Below, in pieces: positions 44,506 through 53,267 of a stretch of DNA of 64,000 nucleotides. The stretch is from Planctomycetota bacterium (GTDB lineage: Bacteria > Planctomycetota > Planctomycetia > Pirellulales > PNKZ01), in contig JAFEBQ010000024.1 of the NCBI GenBank assembly GCA_018242585.1, positions 1 through 64,000 on the forward strand. The letters are read 5' to 3'. The notes beneath the pieces are model-generated. The model was given only the letters and a program-made list of their open reading frames with translations, did no database searches and was not told the origin of the DNA. The number at the start of each line of letters is the position of its first letter. Position 1 is the stretch's first letter. The position numbers and the translations under genes were made by a program.

Positions 44506-45783
44506 TTACTTGTCGCGCGGGCCGGACGACGGCCCGTCGGAGTGTGACGATTTCGCGTGCGGCTTCTTCGGCTCGGCCGCCGGGGCCGGCAACTTGTGCC
44601 CCAACTTCTCGCGCTTGGTGGCCAGGTAGCGGGCGTTGTGCTCGTTGGCCGGTGACGTGATTGGCACCTGGTCGACCACTTCCAGGTCGAAACCGCCGGA
44701 GATCACCGCGTCGATCTTCTTGGGATTGTTCGTCAGCAATCGCACCTTTCGCAGCCCGACATCCTTGAGCAACTGCAAGCCGATGCCGTAGTCGCGCATA
44801 TCGGCTTTGTAGCCCAGGGCCAAGTTCGCCTCGACCGTGTCGAGCCCTTCGTCCTGCAGCTTGTAGGCCTTGAGCTTGTCGATCAGCCCGATGCCGCGCC
44901 CTTCTTGCGGCAGATAGACCAGCACTCCCGCCCCCTCGGCGGCGATTCGCTCGAGCGCCATGTGCAACTGATCGCCACAGTCGCAACGCAACGAGTCGAG
45001 CAAATCGCCCGTGAAGCACGACGAGTGAACGCGGACCAACGGCGCTTCGGCCGCCGCGACGTCCCCCATGACCAGCACGATCGGCTCTTGCGACTCGTAC
45101 TTCACGCCATAGGCGATGCAGGTGAACAAGCCGTGCCGGGTCGGCAACGGCACTTCGACCTGGCGGTAGACCAGCTTCTCTTGCTGGCGGCGGTACTTGA
45201 TCAGTTGCTCGATCGAGATCATTTCCAGGTGGTGGGCCTTGGCCAGCGCGGCCAGTTGCTCGCGATTGGCCCGGTCACCTTCGCTGTTCAGAATCTCGCA
45301 CAACACGCCGGCCGGAGTCAGCTCGGCCAGGCGCGCCAGGTCGATCGTCGCTTCGGTGTGCCCCGCGCGGCGCAGCACGCCCCCTTCCTTGGCCACCAGC
45401 GGGAATAGGTGCCCGGGGCGCATAAAGTCACCCGGCTGGCTGTGCGGGTCGATCAGCGCCAAGACACCGGCCGCGCGCTCGCGGGCCGTGATGCCGGTGT
45501 GGGCGCTGCGGTGATCGACCGAGACGGTGAAGGCCGTCCCCAGCGGAGCGGTGTTCCGGTCGACCATCGGCGACAGCTTGAGCCGTTCGCAGACATCGGG
45601 CAGCAGCGGCGTGCAGACCTGGCCCCGGCCGTGGGTGATCATGAAGTTGATCAGCTCGGGCGTGACTTTCTCGGCCGCGCAGATGAAATCGCCTTCGTTT
45701 TCGCGGTCTTCGTCGTCAACCACAATCACGATTTGGCCGGCGCGAATGGCGGCCACGGCCGCTTCGACGGTCGAAAATTTCAT
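44506..45783 (-). CDS. ribBA: Bifunctional DHBP synthase / GTP cyclohydrolase II
   Basis: RibBA makes both precursors of riboflavin: 3,4-dihydroxy-2-butanone 4-phosphate from ribulose 5-phosphate, and the pyrimidine from GTP. The N-terminal RibB half holds DDEDRENEGDF (about 24-34) and HTGITARER. The C-terminal RibA half holds the zinc site SSCFTGDLLDSLRCDCGDQL and LPQEGRGIGL. A Lys/Ser-rich tail follows (AEPKKPHAKSSHSDGPSSG). The ATG at 45783 has AGGTG upstream; a GTG at 45810 is the alternative. No FMN riboswitch-like pattern is visible in the leader. Confidence 0.97.
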   Translation of the reverse strand: MKFSTVEAAVAAIRAGQIVIVVDDEDRENEGDFICAAEKVTPELINFMITHGRGQVCTPLLPDVCERLKLSPMVDRNTAPLGTAFTVSVDHRSAHTGITARERAAGVLALIDPHSQPGDFMRPGHLFPLVAKEGGVLRRAGHTEATIDLARLAELTPAGVLCEILNSEGDRANREQLAALAKAHHLEMISIEQLIKYRRQQEKLVYRQVEVPLPTRHGLFTCIAYGVKYESQEPIVLVMGDVAAAEAPLVRVHSSCFTGDLLDSLRCDCGDQLHMALERIAAEGAGVLVYLPQEGRGIGLIDKLKAYKLQDEGLDTVEANLALGYKADMRDYGIGLQLLKDVGLRKVRLLTNNPKKIDAVISGGFDLEVVDQVPITSPANEHNARYLATKREKLGHKLPAPAAEPKKPHAKSSHSDGPSSGPRDK

Positions 45784-46166
45784 GGCACCTGGGGGGCTGG
45801 CTGTCGACACGCGTTGGAGCTCAACACCGGCGACAGGTTACGGGGACTGGTCGATCGACCGGTCTTCCATCATCATGTTAGAGACCGCCCCATTATAGGC
45901 GACCAGGCGAGGCGAGATAAGTTGCCAGCCCCGGAAGGCAAAGACATGCACCACAACGGCAGAACGGAGATTTTTCACCGCAAAGACGCAAAGGACGCAA
46001 AGAAGGGGGTGGGGACATTGCTTGCGTCCCCGCCATAATCTCGTACTCATCATCTTTGCGTCCTTTGCGCCTTAGCGGTTCAAATCGAATCGTCTTTGTG
46101 TCGTCGTGGTTGGTCGTCATTCGTCATTTTTTGGTCAACCGTTCCTGAGTCGGGTCGACTAACACC
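45784..46166. other. Divergent intergenic region between ribBA and the next operon
   Basis: It contains the palindromic repeat at 45976-46080. The remaining sequence holds promoters for two divergent units that I cannot place. No RFN-type riboswitch was recognised. Confidence 0.4.
45976..46080. repeat. CGCAAAGACGCAAAGG-type palindromic repeat (family G)
   Basis: The left arm CACCGCAAAGACGCAAAGGA pairs with the right arm TCCTTTGCGCCTTAGCGGT, with about 60 bp between them. This kind of element is scattered through many large environmental genomes. One copy is seen here. Confidence 0.75.
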
Positions 46167-47030
46167 ATGCAGCTCGATCGCGAAGAATATGTCGAACAGG
46201 CTTATTTCTTTCGCGCTTTGGCCGAGCGAATGCAGCGCAACATCGCCACGCAAGACCTGATCACCGGGCTGCGCGAGGAAGTGCTGGCCGTCACCAAGCT
46301 GCCGATGGCCCTCGAATTCCTCTCGGCCGAGTTGAAACTGTCGGGCCGCCTCTCGCCGGCGATGGCCAGCTTGGGACACTACTTCACGCCGTTCCAGACC
46401 TTCGTCATGGCCGAGGCCGAGAAAGATCGGGGCAAGTTCGACTTTCTGGTCGCTGCCGAAATCCTGGAAAAGCTGGCCCGCTACATGTCGGGCACGCCGA
46501 CCGCGCAGGGGCTGTTCATCTATCAGTTTGAAAGCCTGTGCCGCAATCGGCTCGGCTACGACCGCGGGCTCGAAGCGGTCTCGCGCGATCCGTTCTACGA
46601 CGAAGCCTGGCGCGATTGGGTCTTGATCGTCCGCCGCCAGGTTGGCTTTGCCGACTTTGCCGACCTGATCTATGTGCGCAGCGAAGCCTATGCCACCACC
46701 CGGGCGCGGCGCGGACTGACCACCGAGGACGCCGCGCCGGTCCTGTTCGGCGAGAAGGAAGGGATGATCGCGCTGGCCCATCGGCAGAAAGACCCTCTAT
46801 GGCTGTTCGCCGCCTTGGAACGGCACCTGAACTATCCGACCGTGCCGCGCACGCGACCGGTCGACGAGTCGAAGCAGGCGGTCCCCTTGCTGATTCGCCG
46901 GGTCGAACGGCTCGAAGCCCGACTCAAACTGCTGGAAGAAGAGCAGCGCGGCGGCATCGACCTGAACCGATTCATGGGTCAGTTGCCCCAGTTCGACGAC
47001 GAACCTAATCAGGATGAAGGGACCGGATGA
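46167..47030 (+). CDS. Conserved hypothetical protein upstream of sigma-54 activator
   Basis: A 287-residue soluble protein without recognised domain. It starts MQLDREEYVEQAYFFRALAERMQRNIATQDLITGLREEVLAVTKLPMALEFLSAELK and is largely helical. RVERLEARLKLLEEEQRG near 250-267 is a short coiled coil. Its stop overlaps the start of the sigma-54 activator gene (ATGA at 47027), so the two are made together. It may act as the activator's input or partner. Nothing in the sequence shows membrane or export signals. Confidence 0.8.
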   Translation: MQLDREEYVEQAYFFRALAERMQRNIATQDLITGLREEVLAVTKLPMALEFLSAELKLSGRLSPAMASLGHYFTPFQTFVMAEAEKDRGKFDFLVAAEILEKLARYMSGTPTAQGLFIYQFESLCRNRLGYDRGLEAVSRDPFYDEAWRDWVLIVRRQVGFADFADLIYVRSEAYATTRARRGLTTEDAAPVLFGEKEGMIALAHRQKDPLWLFAALERHLNYPTVPRTRPVDESKQAVPLLIRRVERLEARLKLLEEEQRGGIDLNRFMGQLPQFDDEPNQDEGTG

Positions 47031-48412
47031 ACGCGGCCCGACTATTGATCGTCGACCATGTGGCCTCGGCCGCGGCGCTGGCAACGCTGCTGGCCGACCG
47101 GCCCGGCACCGAAACGGTGCAGGCCGAGGACCTGGAAATCGCGCTCAAGCACCTGGAGCGCGACGACTTCGACGCCGTGATCGCCAGCTTGCCGGCCCTG
47201 GCGGATGACAGCTTTGCGCTGATCGAGCGCCTGCGCGCGGCGGGGGACGATGTGCCGGTGGTGTTCCTGGCCGAGCAGCCGTCGGTCGAGCAGGTGATCG
47301 ATTGCATGCGCCGCGGCGCGGTCGACGTGCTGCGATTGCCGCCGGCGCGTGACGATGTGTTCGCCTGCCTCGATCGCGTGCTGGCCACGCGGCACCTGGC
47401 GGCCGAGCACGAATTGCTGCGCCGGCAGGTCGAGCGGCCTTACATCTTTGACGACATCATCGGCACCAGCCCGGCCATGAAGCGCGTCTTCGACACGATC
47501 GAACGTGTGGCCGACTCGGACGTGCCGGTGCTGGTCATCGGCGAGACGGGCACGGGCAAGGAGTTGGTCGCGCGGTCGTTGCACCGCCGCAGCCGGCGGG
47601 CCCAGCGGCCGTTCGTGGCGGTCGATTGCGGCGCTATTCCCGAGAACCTGCTCGAGTCGGAGTTCTTTGGTCACGAGCGGGGGGCGTTCACCGGTGCCGA
47701 CAATCGAAGCATCGGCCTGTTGGAATTCTCTAACGGCGGCACATTCTTCCTCGACGAATTGGGCGAGCTGCCGCTGCTGCTCCAGGCCAAGCTGCTGCGC
47801 ACGCTGCAAGAGCGCAAGATTCGCCGCGTCGGCGGCCGGGCCGAAATCGACATCGACGTTCGCGTGGTGGCCGCCACGGGGCGCGACATCGAGGCCATGA
47901 TCGCGTCGAGCCAGTTCCGCCAGGATTTATATTACCGGATCAACGTGGTGCGAATCGAGCTGCCCCCCTTGCGCGAACGCGGCGACGACCTGGGCTTGCT
48001 GGCCGAGTATTTCGCCACCCGCTATTCGCGCGAGATGCAGCGCGACCTGATGGGGATCACGCCCGAGGCGTACCAGGTGCTGTCCCATTACCGCTGGCCG
48101 GGGAACGTGCGCGAGCTGCAGAACGTGATCCGCCGAGCCATCGCCCTGTCGAGCGATCGAATGATCGGGCTCGACGATCTGCCCGAGAGTTTGATCGTCC
48201 GGGCCGACGAACCGACGACGGCCAGCGGGCGCGGCTACTTTGCCATGCGTGACGAGTACATGTCACGGTTCGAGCGGCAATACCTGACCGACCTGCTGGC
48301 CCGCTACCGCGGCGACGTGAAACTGGCGGCCGAAGAGGCGAGACTGCCGCGCGGCACGCTCTATCGCTTGATGAAAAACGCCGACCTAGACGCCGAACGG
48401 TTTCGGAATTGA
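47027..48412 (+). CDS. Sigma-54-dependent activator with degenerate receiver domain
   Basis: An NtrC-type enhancer-binding protein of 461 residues. Residues 1-120 look like a receiver domain but lack its chemistry. The acidic pair reads VDH (9-11), the phospho-acceptor position in DAVIASLP (49-56) is Ser/Ala, and the conserved Lys is replaced (LRLPP). The AAA+ domain is complete: Walker A GETGTGKE, the sigma-54-contact loop GAFTGA (GHERGAFTGADN) and Walker B GGTFFLDELGE. Arg fingers are in the usual place. The C-terminal Fis-type helix-turn-helix is GDVKLAAEEARLPRGTLYRLMK. It must be controlled by something other than phosphorylation, perhaps the coupled upstream protein. Its targets are unknown; the window has one clear sigma-54 promoter (glnB). 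Confidence 0.95.
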   Translation: MNAARLLIVDHVASAAALATLLADRPGTETVQAEDLEIALKHLERDDFDAVIASLPALADDSFALIERLRAAGDDVPVVFLAEQPSVEQVIDCMRRGAVDVLRLPPARDDVFACLDRVLATRHLAAEHELLRRQVERPYIFDDIIGTSPAMKRVFDTIERVADSDVPVLVIGETGTGKELVARSLHRRSRRAQRPFVAVDCGAIPENLLESEFFGHERGAFTGADNRSIGLLEFSNGGTFFLDELGELPLLLQAKLLRTLQERKIRRVGGRAEIDIDVRVVAATGRDIEAMIASSQFRQDLYYRINVVRIELPPLRERGDDLGLLAEYFATRYSREMQRDLMGITPEAYQVLSHYRWPGNVRELQNVIRRAIALSSDRMIGLDDLPESLIVRADEPTTASGRGYFAMRDEYMSRFERQYLTDLLARYRGDVKLAAEEARLPRGTLYRLMKNADLDAERFRN

Positions 48413-48456
48413 AAGGGTGCCGGCAATCGGCATCCATCATCACCGGGCGCGCACTA

Positions 48457-48501
48457 ACCCTTCTCCCACCGGGAGAAGGTGGCCGAAGGCCGGATGAGGG
48501 T
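48457..48501. repeat. Repeat family D, copy 4
   Basis: ACCCTTCTCCCACCGGGAGA, then AGGTGGCCGAAGGCCGGATG and AGGGT. It lies about 45 bp after the sigma-54 activator gene. Confidence 0.75.
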
Positions 48502-48539
48502 CCACTCTCCACCTCGAATCGCGCCAGCCTGAGGGCTAC

Positions 48540-48593
48540 CCCTCACCCGGTTCGCTGACGCGAACCACCCTCTCCCGCAAGGGGCGAGGGTTG
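48540..48593. repeat. CCCTCACCCGGTTCGCTGACGCG-type repeat
   Basis: CCCTCACCCGGTTCGC, then GCGAACCACCCTCTCCCGCA and AGGGGCGAGGGTTGG. Two hairpins, related in style but not in sequence to family D just upstream. Confidence 0.6.
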
Positions 48594-48689
48594 GGAAACC
48601 GCTGCGTGACACAATCAAGGCGCGAAACACGCGGCGGCGCGTTAAGCTGACGGCGTCCCTGACACCGCTTTTCAAAAAGGGGGCTCCTC

Positions 48690-49478
48690 ATGCGTGCCGC
48701 TCGTCGCAGGTTCCTGCAAACGCTGGCCTTTGCCGGAGCGGCTGGCTGGCTTTGGCCCGCGGGATCAAAAGCCTGGCAGTTCGGCCTCGACTTCGGCGCC
48801 ATCGCCGGCAACGCCATGGCGCAAGTCTTTAGCGACATCATCGAAGGGATGATCTCGACCGTCCTGTTCATCCCCCTGCTGTTGGTCGACGCGTTTCTCG
48901 ACGGCGTCGCCCGCGTGCTGCACCTCGACAGCCAGCAAGTGGCCAAGATCAAGGCGCACCGCGAGGAGTTGAAGCACGACCTGGCCAACTTCTCGCTCGA
49001 GCTGGCCAGCAAGCCCGAGTCGGAGCGGACCCGCTTGATGCTGGGCGAGTTTCAGCGCCTGGCGCCGAAGTATCGCCAGCACGTCATGGCGATTCTGCGA
49101 CCCGAGCAACGCCATCGGCTCGAACAGCTCGAACGGCAACTGCAAGGCGTGCAAGCGATGGTCACCGACGACGGGCGCAAGCAACTCGCCCTGACCGATG
49201 AGCAGTTCAAGCAACTGGACGGCGTGGCCAAGTTGCTGCGCGACAAGGTCGATCGCTTGAAGGAGGGCCATGAGCACCTGTCGCCGCTGGCCGTGGGACG
49301 GATGTTCCTGATGCGCAAGGTAGCCGACCTCGAATCGCAACAAATCCTAACGCCGGAACAACAGACCAAATGGCACGCCTATGCCGGCGAGCCGATCCAC
49401 CTGGGGCAGTTGATCCCGTGGGATAAGATCGTGCTGGAACTCGAACCGCCGAAAAGCGAGAAACCGGCGGGGAAGTAG
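48690..49478 (+). CDS. Hypothetical exported protein with LTxxQ-like helices
   Basis: A 262-residue protein with a Tat-like N-terminus (RAARRRFLQTLAFAGAAGWLWPA). A second hydrophobic stretch follows (about 48-71, IIEGMISTVLFIPLLLVDAFLDGV). The rest is a set of charged helices with LxxEQ motifs: ILRPEQRHRLEQLE, LALTDEQFKQLDG and ILTPEQQTKW. Such LTxxQ helices are a feature of Spy/CpxP-type periplasmic chaperones, but the overall resemblance is weak and I do not assign that function. It is flanked by repeats on both sides. Confidence 0.75.
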   Translation: MRAARRRFLQTLAFAGAAGWLWPAGSKAWQFGLDFGAIAGNAMAQVFSDIIEGMISTVLFIPLLLVDAFLDGVARVLHLDSQQVAKIKAHREELKHDLANFSLELASKPESERTRLMLGEFQRLAPKYRQHVMAILRPEQRHRLEQLERQLQGVQAMVTDDGRKQLALTDEQFKQLDGVAKLLRDKVDRLKEGHEHLSPLAVGRMFLMRKVADLESQQILTPEQQTKWHAYAGEPIHLGQLIPWDKIVLELEPPKSEKPAGK

Positions 49479-49550
49479 TTTCCCGCCGGCCGCTTCCCGT
49501 AGGCCAAGTACCGGGTACCCCACGGGAACTGGTTCATGCGGAACTGTTCC

Positions 49551-49619
49551 GTCATTCCCGCGCAGGCGGGAATCTAGAGTGAAGTCTTACCACTAGATTC
49601 CCGCCTGCGCGGGAATGAC
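49551..49619. repeat. Repeat family C, 69-bp copy left of the sulfatase
   Basis: GTCATTCCCGCG-CA-GGCGGGAATCTAG, then AGTGAAGTCTTACCA and the mirror arm. The core orientation is opposite to that of the copy at 51185-51253; the two are exact reverse complements through the 69 bp. Confidence 0.9.
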
Positions 49620-49657
49620 GCCTACTATACTGTGACCGCGAACTGACTACTCGGCCC

Positions 49658-51133
49658 TCACTTCTTCTTCAGCGGAGGCGCCGTGTAGTTCGGCCATTCG
49701 ATCTGCTTGCCGTCCAGATTCGGCGCGTTGAACAACGGCCAGACCGGCATCTCGGCGCGGACCTCTTTGTATTTCGCCTCGAGCAACGCCCGCATGGCAG
49801 CGAACTGCTCGGGCTGCATAGTCCCCAGGTCGTTCGTCTCGGCCCGATCGTCACGTAGGTTGTACAACTCGCACTGCGCCAACTCGGCCGTCTTCAGGGC
49901 GTGCATGCTCTGCTCGGTCACGACGGGCTGCAACGTGGTCGGGCGCTCGCTTACTTGGCCAACGATCTTCCAATCGCCCGCGCGCAAGGCCACCGTTGGC
50001 GGCGTCTGCGACAGCGGATATTGCCAATACAACGGTTTCTCGCGCGCGAACTTTTCGCCGGTCAGCAAGGGCCACACGTTCTGGCCGTCGATCACCCGAT
50101 CGGCCGGCGCGGCCACACCTGCTATGGCACAAACCGTCGGCAGCAAGTCGATACCGCACACCGGTTCATCGCTGGTCGAGCCTGGCTTGATCTTGTCGCG
50201 CCACTGGACGATGCCCGGCACGCGGATGCCCCCTTCGTAAACGTGCCCCTTGAACTCGCGCAAGCCCCCGGCCGAGCCGGCATTGTGATACTTGGTCCGG
50301 GCCGGGCCGTTGTCACTAGTGAACCAGACCAGCGTGTTGTCGCGCAGGTTCAACCGGTCGAGCGTCGCCAGCAGCCGCCCGAGATTATGGTCCATCTGGG
50401 TGATGTTGCCGAAATAGTTCTTCGTGCTCGGATCCTCGATCGCGTCGTATTGCAACGCGAACTCGGACGCGGTACGGATCGGCTCGTGCGGCTCGTGAAA
50501 ACAAACGTATAGGAAGAAGGGCTTGGCCTGATCTCGCTGGTTCGACAGCCAGTCGATCGCCTCGTCGGCCACGATCTGCGACGCATAGCCCGAGATCGTC
50601 CCGCACGGCTCGCCGTTGCGGACAAAGTTACTCGGATCCTTGTGGCTGGGCATGGCGTTGTTCTGGGTGCTGAACCAGTAGTCAAAGCCGTGGTCCTTGG
50701 GCTGCGGCTGTGAAGGCTCGTTGAACTTGCCACACAGGTGCCACTTGCCGACGTGGCACGTCGCGTAGCCTGCGCCCTGCAGCAATTTGGCCACGGTCAA
50801 TTCCTTGGCCTGCAAGTGCAGAGGAGACAACTGGGGGATGTGGTTGTTGATTCCCAGCCGACAGGGCGTGCGCCCGGTCATCAAGCCGGCGCGCGACGGC
50901 GAACAAACCGCGCCGGCCGAGTAGCATTGCGTCAGCCGACACCCCTCGGCGGCCAGCCGGTCGAGATTTGGCGAGCGAACCGTCGGGTGGCCAAAGCAAC
51001 CCAGGTCGCCATAACCCAGGTCGTCAGCCAGCACGACGACAAAGTTTGGCCGCTCGACGGCGGCAGCCGTCGACACGGCGCCTAACAGAATCACGAACAA
51101 CAAGCTACATATGACGCCTGGATTGGTCTTCAT
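49658..51133 (-). CDS. Sulfatase with canonical CSPSR motif, exported
   Basis: A 491-residue type I sulfatase. The start at 51133 gives a signal peptide (MKTNPGVICSLLFVILLGAVSTAAA). The metal site begins NFVVVLADDLGYGD (Asp37/38), and the formylglycine motif is Cys77-Ser-Pro-Ser-Arg81 in AVCSPSRAGLMTGRTP, fully consistent with activation. WFTSDNGP supplies the later Asp-Asn pair. The tail ends in PPLKKK. Family members remove sulfate from glycans or aryl esters in the periplasm. The gene stands between two inverted 69-bp repeats (49551-49619 and 51185-51253), which suggests a mobile or exchangeable cassette. Confidence 0.96.
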   Translation of the reverse strand: MKTNPGVICSLLFVILLGAVSTAAAVERPNFVVVLADDLGYGDLGCFGHPTVRSPNLDRLAAEGCRLTQCYSAGAVCSPSRAGLMTGRTPCRLGINNHIPQLSPLHLQAKELTVAKLLQGAGYATCHVGKWHLCGKFNEPSQPQPKDHGFDYWFSTQNNAMPSHKDPSNFVRNGEPCGTISGYASQIVADEAIDWLSNQRDQAKPFFLYVCFHEPHEPIRTASEFALQYDAIEDPSTKNYFGNITQMDHNLGRLLATLDRLNLRDNTLVWFTSDNGPARTKYHNAGSAGGLREFKGHVYEGGIRVPGIVQWRDKIKPGSTSDEPVCGIDLLPTVCAIAGVAAPADRVIDGQNVWPLLTGEKFAREKPLYWQYPLSQTPPTVALRAGDWKIVGQVSERPTTLQPVVTEQSMHALKTAELAQCELYNLRDDRAETNDLGTMQPEQFAAMRALLEAKYKEVRAEMPVWPLFNAPNLDGKQIEWPNYTAPPLKKK

Positions 51134-51515
51134 GTTTGAGTCTCGATTGATTCGTAGCGTACGCAAGACCATTGCTGGCCATCCGTCATTCCCGCGCAGG
51201 CGGGAATCTAGTGGTAAGACTTCACTCTAGATTCCCGCCTGCGCGGGAATGACGCTTCGCGGAACGCAAACGTGAGCTGATTATTCGGCCATACGATGGC
51301 TGGTTTCCCGCCAAACGCTGCTGGTACTTTGTTCCGCTGGGGGTAAAAAACTACGCGGGCCGGAACCTGGGGCCGGCTTCGATCGTCCTTCCTTCATAAC
51401 GCACCGGCGGGCAAAAGACAAAAATCGACGTCAACGATTGAGCCGCGCCGGGCCGTGCATCACAATATTCGGTGCGCCGCAAGCCAGCAGGAAACGCCCG
51501 AGGGCAGGAACCGTC
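51134..51515. other. Divergent intergenic region before hscC
   Basis: It contains the family C repeat at 51185-51253 and otherwise no gene. Promoters for the sulfatase (left) and the hscC operon (right) must lie here but cannot be assigned. Confidence 0.4.
51185..51253. repeat. Repeat family C, 69-bp copy right of the sulfatase
   Basis: Exact reverse complement of 49551-49619, with CTAGTGG and CACTCTAG in the core. It lies about 50 bp upstream of the sulfatase start. Confidence 0.9.
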
Positions 51516-53267
51516 ATGGGAACGATTGTCGGTATTGATCTAGGGACCACCAACTCGGCCGTGGCCCATTTGACCGCGGACGGCCCGCAAATCATCTCGA
51601 ACGCGCTCGGCGAACGGCTGACACCGTCGGTCGTGGGGATCGATCCCGAGGGGAAGCTGCTGGTCGGTCGCGAGGCCAAAGAGCTGCTGGTGTTGCATCC
51701 CGACCGCTGCACGTCGCTGTTCAAGCGGTACATGGGCTCCGACTGGACCGTCCAGCTTGCCGGTCGCACGTACACGCCCGAGCAACTGTCCGGGCTGGTG
51801 TTGCGCGCGCTGAAAGAAGACGCCGAGGCCCACCTGGGCACGCCGATCGAGCGCGCGGTCATCACCGTACCCGCCTACTTCAACGACAACCAGCGCAAGG
51901 CCACGATGAACGCCGGGCGGATCGCCGGCCTGCAAGTCGAACGTATTCTGAACGAGCCGACGGCGGCGGCTATGGCGTATGGTCTGCACGAACAGGAAGA
52001 AGAAAAAGTTCTCGTCGTCCTCGATCTCGGCGGCGGTACGTTCGATGTCTCGGTGGTCGAGTTGTGCAGCGGCGTCCTGGAAGTCCGCGCCAGCAGCGGC
52101 GAAAACTTCCTGGGTGGCGAAGACTTCACCCGATCGCTGGCGGCCCGGGTGATGACGGGCGTGGGACTGGCCTTTGAGCGAACCGAGGTCGAAGCGCCCC
52201 ATCTGGTGTCGCGGATGATCCAGCAAGCCGAGCTGGCCAAGTGCCAACTATCGCGCCAGGCCGACGCCACGCTGCGCGTCCCCGATCGGGAAGGCCACTT
52301 CCACGACGATTCGCAGGTGATCACGGTCACGCGCGAACAGTTCGAGTCCGGCACCGCGTCTTTGCTGGCCCGGATGGAGTTGCCCATCCGGCGAGCGTTG
52401 GGGGACACGAACCTGAAGCCGGCCGACATCGACGAAGTGATCCTGGTCGGCGGGGCTACGCGGATGCCGATGTTCATCGAGCGCGTGACGCAGATGTTCA
52501 GCAAGCCGCCGCGCTGCCGCTTGAACCCCGACGAGGTCGTGGCCCTGGGGGCCGCGGTCCAGGCCGGCCTGGTGGCCCGAGATGTGAACGTCGAAGACCT
52601 GGTGGTGACTGACGTGGCGCCGTTTACCCTGGGCATCGAAACGACTCGCAAAGTCGGCCACGAGCACCGCGATGGCTACTTCCTGCCGATCATCAATCGC
52701 AATACCACCATCCCGGTCAGTCGCTGCGAGCGCGTGGCGACGCTGCGCGCCAACCAGCGCGAAGTGAGCGTCAAGATCTACCAAGGCGAAGGCCGCCGCG
52801 TGGCCGACAACTTGTTCCTGGGCCAGTTCGAGGTGCAGGGCATTCCGCCAGGGCCGCCGGGCCAGGAACTCGACATCCGCTTTACCTACGATCTGAACGG
52901 CGTGCTCGAAATCGAAGCCACGATCGTCGAGACCCAGCGCAAGGTGACCCACGTGGTCACGCGCTACGCTCGCGGACTGTCGGCGGGTCAGATTGCCGAG
53001 GCCGTGGCCAAGATGGAGGATCTGAAACGCCACCCGCGCGAAGAAGCCGTCAACCGGTTTCTGATCCGCCGGGCCGAACGGATTTACCGCGAATTGGCCC
53101 TCGACGAGCGGCACCTGCTCAACGAATTGATCGGCGGCTTTGAACAAGTGCTGGAAGAAGGTCCGGCCGACGCGGTAGAACGGTATCGGCTGGAGTTGCA
53201 AATGTTCCTCGATCGCTTCGACCCCGGAGCCGCTGATGATTCAGCCTGGAACGACGATCAAGGCTGA
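51516..53267 (+). CDS. hscC: Hsp70-family chaperone HscC
   Basis: A 583-residue Hsp70 protein, shorter than DnaK (about 640). The ATG at 51516 follows AGGCAGGAA-like purines and starts MGTIVGIDLGTTNSAVA. The ATPase domain carries INEPTAAAMAYG-type (LNEPTAAAMAYGLHEQ) and DLGGGTFDVSV motifs, and VILVGGATRMPMF. The pattern ALGERLTPSVVGIDPEGKLLVGREAKELLVLHPDRC matches HscC (Hsc62) more than DnaK. The lid is short and the C-terminal EEVD-like tail is absent. The next two genes overlap and include a J-like protein, the expected kind of partner. HscC in E. coli works with the J-protein DjlC (Hsc56). Confidence 0.93.
   Translation: MGTIVGIDLGTTNSAVAHLTADGPQIISNALGERLTPSVVGIDPEGKLLVGREAKELLVLHPDRCTSLFKRYMGSDWTVQLAGRTYTPEQLSGLVLRALKEDAEAHLGTPIERAVITVPAYFNDNQRKATMNAGRIAGLQVERILNEPTAAAMAYGLHEQEEEKVLVVLDLGGGTFDVSVVELCSGVLEVRASSGENFLGGEDFTRSLAARVMTGVGLAFERTEVEAPHLVSRMIQQAELAKCQLSRQADATLRVPDREGHFHDDSQVITVTREQFESGTASLLARMELPIRRALGDTNLKPADIDEVILVGGATRMPMFIERVTQMFSKPPRCRLNPDEVVALGAAVQAGLVARDVNVEDLVVTDVAPFTLGIETTRKVGHEHRDGYFLPIINRNTTIPVSRCERVATLRANQREVSVKIYQGEGRRVADNLFLGQFEVQGIPPGPPGQELDIRFTYDLNGVLEIEATIVETQRKVTHVVTRYARGLSAGQIAEAVAKMEDLKRHPREEAVNRFLIRRAERIYRELALDERHLLNELIGGFEQVLEEGPADAVERYRLELQMFLDRFDPGAADDSAWNDDQG

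Noticed and set aside
45784-45970. Possible FMN riboswitch before ribBA
   Set aside because: No RFN-type conserved segments were recognised.
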